Source: CAWCDJ01 sp963794265
GTDB taxonomy: Bacteria; Acidobacteriota; Terriglobia; Bryobacterales; Bryobacteraceae
Length of the DNA: 64,000 nucleotides
Reading direction: 5' to 3'
NCBI GenBank assembly: GCA_963794265.1
Contig: CAWCDJ010000007.1
Coordinates: 62,001 to 126,000, forward strand
Below, in pieces: positions 41,651-50,621 of the stretch. Each line of letters opens with the position of its first letter. Position 1 is the first letter of the stretch. The translations under genes were made by a program, and so were the position numbers. Under the pieces are notes generated by a model. The model had not been told where the DNA came from, did no database searches, and was given only the letters and a program-made list of their open reading frames with translations.

Positions 41651-41756
41651 GCCAGCCCCCAAAACCCTTTCGGGAAGTAATACAGTTGCCAACGGCCCTT
41701 GTATTTTACAATATTCACCCCATGCGCGTGGGAAGGCCGGTGAAGCCGGGGGCTCG

Positions 41757-42062
41757 CTATTCGTCTTCGTGGTCTGAGGCTGCTGCCGCCAGGGGCCCGG
41801 AGGCGGCCAGCGCGGCAAGTTGCTCGCGGTTCAGAACCCGTTGCCGGGGAGGATCTTTGCGGCCGGGAACCGCGATGGCTTCCAGGTGGAACTCGCCGGC
41901 AGCGGCCAGTTCCTCCTCGAGGTTGAAATCCGGGACTCCCGTCAGCCCCGGCACCTGGGCGACGCCGTGCTCGCTGACGATGCACTCCATTCCGTTGCGG
42001 ATCGAAAACCGGATGCGCGACTGCTGGCGAATGGACAGCTTGCGCAGGTCCGCCAACCTCAT
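41757..42062 (-). CDS. Conserved small protein of unknown function
   Basis: A 101-residue protein, MRLADLRKLSIRQQSRIRF onwards, with a compact predicted beta domain (IRNGMECIVSEHGVAQVPGL) and an acidic tail. I do not recognise the family. The ATG overlaps the DksA-like stop as ATGA, so it is translationally coupled to it. Its place between a DksA-like protein and Hfq suggests a role in transcription or RNA regulation, but this is guilt by association. Confidence 0.75.
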   Translation of the reverse strand: MRLADLRKLSIRQQSRIRFSIRNGMECIVSEHGVAQVPGLTGVPDFNLEEELAAAGEFHLEAIAVPGRKDPPRQRVLNREQLAALAASGPLAAAASDHEDE

Positions 42063-42472
42063 CGGTCGGCTTCCTGGTACTCGTTGGCGTATTCGCCCTG
42101 CGCGATGCGAAGGGCGATCGCCTCCTGGCACTGGACGCAGTAGCGCGCCCACGGCAGGGCATCCAGGCGCTTCACCGAAATCGGCTCTTCGCACTCCAGA
42201 CAGATCCCATAATTTCCCTGATCGATGCGGTGCAACGCATCGGAAATCTCGCGCAACAGCTTCATATCGATCGTATTGCGATTGAGGAAAATCCACTCTT
42301 CGTGATGCTGCTGGCTGAGATCCCCTTCGTCGGAAGGTACGTCCAGACGCGACACGACTTGCGCCGCCTTCTGGGCCGACATGCTGCGGCGGACTTCTTC
42401 CGCCTTGTTTTCAAGGACCTTCTGATAGTGAGCCGGCTTGGGCTTGGGGCCGTTTTTCATGGCTAGACTCAT
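42059..42472 (-). CDS. DksA/TraR family zinc-finger regulator
   Basis: A 137-residue protein with a helical coiled-coil N-terminus and the C4 zinc finger CLECEEP ... RYCVQCQE near residues 95-120. DksA relatives enter the RNA polymerase secondary channel and, with ppGpp, change promoter output. The coiled-coil tip lacks a clear DxxDxA; DVPSDEGDLSQQ may be its counterpart. Two starts are possible (42472 and 42460). A good promoter lies upstream at 42622-42650. Confidence 0.88.
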   Translation of the reverse strand: MSLAMKNGPKPKPAHYQKVLENKAEEVRRSMSAQKAAQVVSRLDVPSDEGDLSQQHHEEWIFLNRNTIDMKLLREISDALHRIDQGNYGICLECEEPISVKRLDALPWARYCVQCQEAIALRIAQGEYANEYQEADR

Positions 42473-42774
42473 TTCTTTCTGATTTCCGCCGGCTCTCCGT
42501 GGAACCGGTCGCTCGCCGCACGCCGGTAGAGACAGACAATTTAACCGGCCAGACTGTTAGGACGTAATCCCATGGAAAAAAGTTGCAGGCCCCCAGTGGG
42601 TCGAGCGGCGCGGACTGAGAAGTATAACCATCCTTGGAGGGGAAAGTCAATCGCACCGTCCGCGTTATGCCAGTGCGGGCAAGAAGAAGTCGGGCAAAAT
42701 CCGTCGCGGCAGTGTTTGGCTGCGGCGGGTTGCAGTAGACTGGAAAAACGAAACGGCACGATTTGAGGTCAGGG
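42473..42774. other. Divergent non-coding region
   Basis: No gene is seen in these 302 bases. They contain the promoter of the DksA-like gene on the minus strand and must contain a promoter for the quinoprotein operon on the plus strand, which I could not identify with confidence. The minus-strand leader is about 140 nt. Confidence 0.5.
42622..42650 (-). promoter_or_regulatory. Promoter of the dksA-like/hfq/hflX cluster
   Basis: On the minus strand TTGACT (42645-42650) and TTATAC (42622-42627) are separated by exactly 17 bp. The transcript should start near 42615. Confidence 0.7.
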
Positions 42775-44325
42775 ATGCGTGGATTTCCGGTTATTGCTGC
42801 CGCAGTTCTGGGTTGCGTTCTCGCATCGGGGGCCGACTGGCTCACCGACGGCGGCGACGTCAAGCGGGACGCATGGGCCAGGGACGAGAAGATTTTCTCG
42901 ACGGCCAACGCCAAAGACATCAAGCTGCTCTGGAAGGTCAAGCTCGATAATGAACCCCGCCAGATGCACAATCTGTTTCCGCCGCTGATCATCGGGCGCC
43001 TGAATACCAGGAACGGCGTGCGCCAGGTGGCCATCGAGACAGGCGTCTCGGACAATATCTACGCCATCGACGTCGACAAGGGCGAGGTGATCTGGAAGAA
43101 GCACTTCGAGAGCACCTGGGATCCCGGGGCCAACGACGGACGGGGCGGCGGTATCCTCTGTCCCGGCGGCATCACCGCGACCCCGGTGGTTGCGCCAACC
43201 GACACACCGGGTAAGTACACGATCTACGCGGCCTCCTGGGATGGCATGCTCCACCAGTTGAACGCAGCCGATGGCGAAGACGTCAAACCGCCTTCCAAAT
43301 TCATGCCGCCCAACGGCAAACCTTACGCCCTCAATCTCTTTCACGGCGTCATTTATACACATACCTCGCAAGGCTGCGGCGGCAACCCGAACATGGTCTA
43401 CGCCTACGATCTCAAGACCGATAAAGTCGGAACCTGGGGACCCGCGGGCGGCGGCATGTGGGGCCGCACCGGACCGGCCATCAGCTCCGATGGCGTCATG
43501 TACACCGGGACCGGCGACGGCCGCTGGGATCCGGCAGCCGGCACGTATGGCGACGGCATCATCGGCGTGAAGCAGAATCCCGAAACGAAGGCGCTGGAAC
43601 TCGAGGATTACTACGCGCCCAGCAATGCCGAGTGGCTGGTGAAGCGCGACTTAGATATGCAGGTCACGCCGGTCATCTTCAATTACAAAAACAAGGAACT
43701 GATGGTGGACGCGGGAAAAGAGTGCCGCCTCTTCCTGATGGACACAGAATCCATCGGCGGCGACGATCACCGCACTCCGCTCTACCGCAGCCCGTTGCTC
43801 TGCAACGAGGATGTGAACTTCGCATCGGCCGGCATCTGGGGTTCGCTGGCCTCCTGGGTGGATTCCAGGGGAACCCGCTGGGTCCTGACTCCCATTTGGG
43901 GCAAGCCGCACTCGAAATTCCACGCACCGGTGGAGCACGGCGAGGTGACTCACGGCGCCATCGTGGCGTTCCAGGTGGAGGATCACGGCGGCAAATGGAC
44001 CCTGGCTCCGGCATGGATGTCTCGCGACATGAACCGCGCCGAGCCCCCCATCATCGCCAACGGCGTGATCTTCGCTTATGGCAATGGTGAAGACACCGAC
44101 CAGGCGTACCCCGATGTGGGGCTCGACGACGTGGCCAGCCGCCGCATCCGGGGTTCCACGCACGCGGTGCTCTATGCGCTCGACGCGCAGACCGGCAAGG
44201 AGCTTTGGGAGAGCGGCGACCAGATCAAATCCTGGAACCACTGGAGTGGAATTTCCCTGGCGAACGGCCGCGTCTACATCGGTACGTTCGATGGCAACCT
44301 GTACTGCTTCGGCATCAAACAGTAG
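42775..44325 (+). CDS. Secreted PQQ-like beta-propeller protein 1
   Basis: A 516-residue protein with signal peptide (GFPVIAAAVLGCVLASG), then ADWLTDGGDVKRDAWARDE, the start of quinoprotein-like propellers. Blade motifs include YAIDVDKGEVIWKKHF and YALDAQTGKELWESG. GCGGNPNMVYAY contains a cysteine found again in the next protein (KGCGGVPEGVWAL). Whether it binds PQQ and is an enzyme is not certain. ATG 42775 is preceded by GAGG. It is the first gene of a set with a second propeller (71-bp gap) and a heme protein. Confidence 0.85.
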   Translation: MRGFPVIAAAVLGCVLASGADWLTDGGDVKRDAWARDEKIFSTANAKDIKLLWKVKLDNEPRQMHNLFPPLIIGRLNTRNGVRQVAIETGVSDNIYAIDVDKGEVIWKKHFESTWDPGANDGRGGGILCPGGITATPVVAPTDTPGKYTIYAASWDGMLHQLNAADGEDVKPPSKFMPPNGKPYALNLFHGVIYTHTSQGCGGNPNMVYAYDLKTDKVGTWGPAGGGMWGRTGPAISSDGVMYTGTGDGRWDPAAGTYGDGIIGVKQNPETKALELEDYYAPSNAEWLVKRDLDMQVTPVIFNYKNKELMVDAGKECRLFLMDTESIGGDDHRTPLYRSPLLCNEDVNFASAGIWGSLASWVDSRGTRWVLTPIWGKPHSKFHAPVEHGEVTHGAIVAFQVEDHGGKWTLAPAWMSRDMNRAEPPIIANGVIFAYGNGEDTDQAYPDVGLDDVASRRIRGSTHAVLYALDAQTGKELWESGDQIKSWNHWSGISLANGRVYIGTFDGNLYCFGIKQ

Positions 44326-44396
44326 CTTATGGGGGCGCGTGGCGATCAGTGCGGGCTGCTCGGCCGGGCAGATCAGGATCGGAAAGGAGTGCGGTG

Positions 44397-45938
44397 ATGC
44401 GAAGATTTTTCAGGGCCGCGACCCCGGCCGGCGTCGTTCTGATTGGCGCCGGCCTTGTGTGCACGCTGGGCCGCGGAGGCGACTGGTCGACCGGCGGCAA
44501 CGACGCCCAACGCTCGTCGTGGGTGCGGTCCGATCCGAAGATTTCGCTGGCGACCGTCGAAAAGCCGGGTTTTCAGATGATCTGGAAGGTGAAGCTTGGC
44601 GAAGGGCGCACGGAGAGCCCGCTGACCGATGCCACGCTCCTCAATTTCTACATCGGCTATCGCGGTTTCCGCAGCTTTGCCTTCCTGGGCAGCCGCTCCA
44701 ATGGCGTTTACGCCGTGGATACGGATCTCTCGCGGATCGAGTGGGCCCGCCATCTTTCGGGCGGCGGATCTTCGCCCTGCGAAGCCGCATCCATCACCCG
44801 GTTGTCGCGCCCTACGGAACTGGAGATCGCCATGGCCGGCGGCGGCGGCCCCAAGGGACGCAGCAGTTACGCCCGCGGCGCCGTCGGCGAACCGGGGCAG
44901 GGCGCGCCGAACCTCGTGCAGGCTGCGGTGCGGCAGCCCGCCGCGCCTCGGCCGAGCGCCCCTGCCCCGACCCCCCGGAAGGCGGCTCGCGGGGCGATTC
45001 CCAACCCGTTCCGTCCCGGCCGCAATTTCCTCTATGCCCTTACGGGCGACGGCCTGCTGCACCAGATGTACGTCTCGAACGGCCAGGAGCCCGAACCGCC
45101 TTTCCGGTTCCTTCCACCGAAGGCGAACCCGAGCGGCCTGATCATCGTCGGCAATATGGCCTATGTAGTCACCCGCAAAGGCTGCGGCGGGGTACCCGAG
45201 GGAGTCTGGGCCCTGGACCTCGAAAGCAAAAAGGTCGCCCGTTGGAAAGGCCCCGTGGCCGGTCCGGAGGGGATCGCGTTCGACCCGGACGGGACGCTGT
45301 ACGTTGCCACCGGCTCGGATTCGAGCACGCATGGCGATTCCCTCGTAGCCCTCGATCCCGAGACCCTCGAGCCCAGGGATTGGTATGACGCGGGCAGCGC
45401 ATTTGCGTCTTCGCCGGTGATCTTCGCGTATAAAGATAAGATTCTGGCCGCTGCCGCGACCACGGACGGCCGGCTGCACTTAGTCGACACTAAGTCGCTC
45501 GGAGGCGCGAATCACAAGACGCCGCTCGCGCGCGCGGATGCACGCTCGAAGGCGGCCGGGAGCGCGCTGGCCAGTTGGGAAGACCCGCAACATACGCGTT
45601 GGATCCTGGCATCCGCCGCCAACGCGATCGTCGCCTGGAAGGTCGTGGACGCCAACGGCGCGCCCGCGCTCGATTCGGGCTGGGTCTCGCGCGAGATGAC
45701 CTCCCCGCTGCCGCCGATGGTTCTGAATGACGTCGTCTTCGCATTGGACGGCGGCAATCCTTCGGTGCCCGCCGTGCTCTACGCGCTCGATCCATCGACC
45801 GGCAAGGAAGTCTGGAACAGCGGCAGGAGCATCGCCTCTTATGTCCCGACCGGCGGCTTATCGGCCGGCGGCAGCCAGTTATATCTGGGAGCGGCGGATG
45901 GCGCGCTGTACGCTTTCGGATTCCCCATGGAGCACTAA
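44397..45938 (+). CDS. Secreted PQQ-like beta-propeller protein 2
   Basis: A 513-residue paralogue of the upstream gene: signal peptide, GGDWSTGGNDAQRSSWVRSD, and blades such as VYAVDTDLSRIEWARHL and LYALDPSTGKEVWNSG. A low-complexity insert of about 80 residues (Gly, Ala, Pro and Arg; about 145-205) interrupts the third blade and is absent from the paralogue. Start ATG 44397 has AAGGAG upstream. Both propellers together with the heme protein downstream suggest a periplasmic oxidation chain; the substrate is unknown. Confidence 0.83.
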   Translation: MRRFFRAATPAGVVLIGAGLVCTLGRGGDWSTGGNDAQRSSWVRSDPKISLATVEKPGFQMIWKVKLGEGRTESPLTDATLLNFYIGYRGFRSFAFLGSRSNGVYAVDTDLSRIEWARHLSGGGSSPCEAASITRLSRPTELEIAMAGGGGPKGRSSYARGAVGEPGQGAPNLVQAAVRQPAAPRPSAPAPTPRKAARGAIPNPFRPGRNFLYALTGDGLLHQMYVSNGQEPEPPFRFLPPKANPSGLIIVGNMAYVVTRKGCGGVPEGVWALDLESKKVARWKGPVAGPEGIAFDPDGTLYVATGSDSSTHGDSLVALDPETLEPRDWYDAGSAFASSPVIFAYKDKILAAAATTDGRLHLVDTKSLGGANHKTPLARADARSKAAGSALASWEDPQHTRWILASAANAIVAWKVVDANGAPALDSGWVSREMTSPLPPMVLNDVVFALDGGNPSVPAVLYALDPSTGKEVWNSGRSIASYVPTGGLSAGGSQLYLGAADGALYAFGFPMEH

Positions 45939-45958
45939 TCCGGAAGAGTAACTCAGCC

Positions 45959-46420
45959 ATGTCGATATCCCGTCTGATTACCGCGGCCGCCCTTCTGGCC
46001 GGCGCAAGCGCCTGGGCGCAGCAGATGCCGGACGGACCCGGCAAGGCACGGACTCAAAAGATCTGCACCCAGTGCCACGAACTGGCGCGCTCCGTCTCGC
46101 TCCGCCAGGATCGCGCCGGCTGGGAGGCCACCGTCAACAAAATGGTGACCCTCGGCGCCAAGGCTTCGAGCGCAGACCTGGAAGGGGTGGTTACGTACCT
46201 CTCGATTCATTTTCCGGCCGAGGACATCCCTCGCCTTCGCGTCAACACCGCCAGGCAGATCGAATTTGAAAGCATGCTGAACCTGAGGCGGTCGCAAGCC
46301 GCCGCCATCGTCGCCTATCGCGAAAAGAATGGCCCGTTCCGGTCGATTGCAGACCTGGAGAAAGTTCCCGGCGTCGACGTCGCGAAGATTCAAGCCGGAA
46401 AGGACCGCCTGGTTTTTTAG
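45959..46420 (+). CDS. c-type cytochrome fused to a ComEA-like helix-hairpin-helix
   Basis: A 153-residue exported protein. A signal peptide ends AWA. A single heme motif CTQCH (36-40) is followed by a probable distal Met in VNKMVTLGAKAS, then YLSIHFP, the short cytochrome fold seen next to quinoproteins. Residues 95-153 form a helix-hairpin-helix pair (VNTARQIEFESMLNLRRSQ; EKNGPFRSIADLEKVPGVD) of the ComEA type, which normally binds DNA. It lies 20 bp after the second propeller and is probably its electron acceptor. The use of the HhH part is unknown. Confidence 0.85.
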   Translation: MSISRLITAAALLAGASAWAQQMPDGPGKARTQKICTQCHELARSVSLRQDRAGWEATVNKMVTLGAKASSADLEGVVTYLSIHFPAEDIPRLRVNTARQIEFESMLNLRRSQAAAIVAYREKNGPFRSIADLEKVPGVDVAKIQAGKDRLVF

Positions 46421-46491
46421 GCCGGACGCGCCCTTGCCGGTGCGGGCGCGAAGTGGAATCCGGGCGGCTATGTCAAAATAAACTCTGGATT

Positions 46492-47535
46492 ATGCCCGAA
46501 ACCACGTACCGGGGCCGCCGCGCCGCACAAATTGAAAACGAACATCTGCGAGTAACGGTCACCCGCGAGGGCGGCCATATCGCCGAGATTACCGATAAAC
46601 AGACCGGAGTGAACCCGCTGTGGACTCCGCCGTGGCCTTCGATCGAACCTTCCACCTTCGATCCGGCAAGTACCGCGTATGGCGTGGATGCTGAGGCCAA
46701 ACTGCTGGCCGGCATCATGGGCCACAACCTGTGCCTGGATCTGTTCGGACCCCCCTCCGCGGAGGAGGCCGCCGCGGGAATGACCGTTCACGGCGAGGGA
46801 TCTGTGGCACCCTACCTCCTGCGGGAAAGTGCCGGCCGCCTGTCTCAGAGCGCCACCCTGCCGATGGCGCAGTTGAGCTTCCACCGCACGATCGAGCTTC
46901 ACGGCTGCGTCGTACACATTCGGGAGCAGGTCGAGAACCTATCGGCTTGCGATCGCCCGATCGCGTGGACCCAGCACGTGACGCTCGGCCCGCCGTTTCT
47001 CGAGCGTGGCGTCACCGAGTTCCGCGCCTCGGCAACCCGCTCCCGGATCTATGAGCGCCCCTTCGGCGCCGGTGACTATTTGAAGACAGGCGCCGATTTC
47101 GATTGGCCGCTGGCGCCGCTTTCCAGCGAGGGCTTTGCCGACCTGCGCGTCTACACGGACGCCCCGGCGTCGAGCGCGTTCACCACGCACCTGATGGATC
47201 CCGGCCGCGGGGAGGCTTTCTTCGTCGCCTTCCATCCCGGTCTGAAGCTGGCCTTCGGGTACGTGTGGAAGCAGGCGGACTTCCCCTGGCTGGGCATTTG
47301 GGAAGAGAACCACAGCCGGACCAGCGCCCCATGGTGCGCCAACACCATGACCCGCGGCATGGAGTTCGGCGCATCGCCGATTCCGGAATCGCGCCGCGAG
47401 ATGATCACTCGCGGGAGCCTCTTCGGAGCCCCGGTCTACCGCTGGCTCCCGGCGAAAGGCCGGATCGAGGCGCGGTACCGGGCCGTGGCCTTCAACACGG
47501 ACCAGATCCCTGAGTCGCTGGAGATGCCGGCTTAA
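46492..47535 (+). CDS. Galactose-mutarotase-like sugar-binding fold protein
   Basis: A 347-residue cytoplasmic protein without a signal peptide. The N-terminus (RRAAQIENEHLRVTVTREGGHIAEITDK) and long beta-rich body, with VHIREQVENLSACDRPIAWTQHVTLGPPFLE, match the aldose-1-epimerase-like fold, including the His-bearing central strand WTQHVTLG. Catalytic residues of true epimerases are not clearly conserved, so the reaction is uncertain. It converges on the 3-keto-glycoside-like set (31-bp gap) and may serve the same sugars. Confidence 0.72.
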   Translation: MPETTYRGRRAAQIENEHLRVTVTREGGHIAEITDKQTGVNPLWTPPWPSIEPSTFDPASTAYGVDAEAKLLAGIMGHNLCLDLFGPPSAEEAAAGMTVHGEGSVAPYLLRESAGRLSQSATLPMAQLSFHRTIELHGCVVHIREQVENLSACDRPIAWTQHVTLGPPFLERGVTEFRASATRSRIYERPFGAGDYLKTGADFDWPLAPLSSEGFADLRVYTDAPASSAFTTHLMDPGRGEAFFVAFHPGLKLAFGYVWKQADFPWLGIWEENHSRTSAPWCANTMTRGMEFGASPIPESRREMITRGSLFGAPVYRWLPAKGRIEARYRAVAFNTDQIPESLEMPA

Positions 47536-47566
47536 CCGAGGGCTGGCGGCCTGATCGCATCCGGGC

Positions 47567-48260
47567 TTACAGCTTCTTGAGACGGATATTCCGCACTTCG
47601 ATCTTCATCGGCGGCCCTCGATGCACCTGGATGCCGATCAGCCCGTCCATCCTGCGGCCGGCGGTATCGTCATCGATCAGCATGCTCATCACGCGGCCGT
47701 TCAGCAACTGGATCAGCGTGTTGCCGCGCGCGATCAGGTGCAGGTCGTTCCAGCCGCCTCCGTGAATTTGTTCCTTGAGCTGATTGCCGTCGCCGAGCGA
47801 CCCCACGAGAGCCGGTTTCCCGCCGTCCGGAATGTAAGTGAACTGGCCGCGCATCGCCAGAAATCCGCGGCCGCGCTCTTCGTAGATCTGGCCGGTGTAG
47901 CGCTGCTCGCCGTCCATATCCGCCTGGTAGCCCTTCATGGCCCACCGGATGCCGGGCAGTTCAACGCTGCGGAATTGAATGCCGCTGTTGAAGCCGGTCA
48001 GCCGGAATTCGAGCTTCAACTCGAAATCGGCCGGGCTCCCGCCGCGCCAGATCAGAAACGTATTCTGCTTCGGTTGCTTATCGGTGGTGGTCTCTCCGAC
48101 GATCTCGCCGTTTTCGATCCGCCAGAATTCCGGATCGCCGTCCCAGCCGCTCAGCGATTTGCCGTCGAAAATCTGCCGATAGCCGCTCTCTTCGAGCGGC
48201 GGGATCACGGGCCCGCTCTGGGCATAAGCCCCGCCGGCCAAGAGCAAAATCACGCAGAGA

Positions 48261-48268
<8 letters not shown>
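47567..48268 (-). CDS. Exported DUF1080 (3-keto-glycoside hydrolase-like) protein
   Basis: A 233-residue protein with signal peptide and the concanavalin-like DUF1080 fold: RQIFDGKSLSGWDGDPEFWR, FNSGIQFRS, GQIYEERGRGF, GGWNDLHLIARG and GLIGIQVHRGPPMKIEVRNI. DUF1080 members include enzymes that open 3-keto-glycosides by hydrolysis or elimination. Its start overlaps the Gfo/Idh/MocA gene by 8 nt; that dehydrogenase could supply the 3-keto group. Confidence 0.9.
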
Positions 48269-49439
<1,171 letters not shown>

Positions 49440-49440
49440 C

Positions 49441-50490
49441 TCAGTTCCACCCGTGCGCGTTGCGGACGGCAATCATCACACGCAGCACATCGTTCCAGGT
49501 CTTCGGGTCGAGCATTGCGGAGTTCGGGAACATGCAGCCGTCCCAGCATACGTGCTCGACCGCGCGGGTCGGCTCGCCGTCCGTTCCGCGCAGCCACGCA
49601 CCCGCGTCGCGAACGATATCGAGCTTGCCGTTGGGGTCGCACGGCTGGCAATGGCGGCCGGTCTTATCGTGTGAGCCGGAGCCTTTCACGGTACCGTCGT
49701 TCTGCGCGACGTGGAAGTCGATGGTCCAGGGGCGGAGCGCGCCGGCCACCTGGCGGTAGGCCGCGGCCAATCGGCCGGGCTCGGAAAAATCGAAGTCTTC
49801 GGGCAGCAGCCGGTCTTCGGGCGCGTTGTACCCGAGGGTGAACAGCATGGTGTGGGCCATATCCGCCTGGAAGCCCAGGGTTTGCGGCCGCCCCACCATT
49901 TCGAGCAGTTCCACGTTGCGCCGCCAGCTATGCATGCCGGCCCAGCAGATCTCGCCTTCCGCCGCCAGCCGCTCGCCGAAATCTTCGGCGATGTTGCAGG
50001 CTTCTCTGAAGGTCCGTGCGATCCGGCGCGTGTTCCCGGCCGGGTCGACGGCCCACTCGGCGGGGTTCGCCGCCGAATCGATCCGGATGATTCCGTAACG
50101 CCGGATCTTCAACCCGCGCAGCTTGCGGCCGATGCGGCAGGCCTTGCGCACCTGCGTGAGGAAGCGGTTCCGTTCGGCTTCATTCCCCATCGCCGATCCG
50201 CCGCCGGTCGCTCCCCAGACCGGGGCGACCAACGAGCCGGCGCGCAGTCCCTTGGAGGCGATCTTCTCCGCGAGACGCGCCAGGTCGTCATCGGAAGCGT
50301 CGATGTCCGTGTGGGGAAGCGAAAGAAACAGATCCACGCCGTCGAACCGCGCTCCATCCACTTGCGCGGCGGCGGTCAGGTCCAACATGGTGTCCAGGTC
50401 GATGGGCGGCTCCGAGTCGGAACCTTTCCCGACGAGCCCCGGCCACATGGCGTTGTGAAGCGCCGGGAAGGCTGCGGTAGTGGTGCTCAT
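49441..50490 (-). CDS. Sugar phosphate isomerase/epimerase-like TIM-barrel protein
   Basis: A 349-residue AP-endonuclease-2-like TIM barrel. Likely metal ligands lie in EGEICWAGMHSW, QADMAHTMLF and TIDFHVAQNDG, the usual Glu/Asp/His set. Related proteins isomerise or epimerise keto sugars, including 3-keto sugars in glycoside breakdown. It is the first gene of a three-gene operon with Gfo/Idh/MocA and DUF1080. The 131-bp region upstream, before the permease stop, has no gene. Confidence 0.85.
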   Translation of the reverse strand: MSTTTAAFPALHNAMWPGLVGKGSDSEPPIDLDTMLDLTAAAQVDGARFDGVDLFLSLPHTDIDASDDDLARLAEKIASKGLRAGSLVAPVWGATGGGSAMGNEAERNRFLTQVRKACRIGRKLRGLKIRRYGIIRIDSAANPAEWAVDPAGNTRRIARTFREACNIAEDFGERLAAEGEICWAGMHSWRRNVELLEMVGRPQTLGFQADMAHTMLFTLGYNAPEDRLLPEDFDFSEPGRLAAAYRQVAGALRPWTIDFHVAQNDGTVKGSGSHDKTGRHCQPCDPNGKLDIVRDAGAWLRGTDGEPTRAVEHVCWDGCMFPNSAMLDPKTWNDVLRVMIAVRNAHGWN

Positions 50491-50621
50491 GGAGACTCCT
50501 TGGTTTTCAGGGGGCGCTATGGCAGTTGGGCTGGAAACGACTCAAGGTCTGATAGCGTATATCAGGAGCCGGGGCTTGTCAAACCTCACCCGGGACTCAC
50601 CAGGTGACTTGTCAAGCCCCC

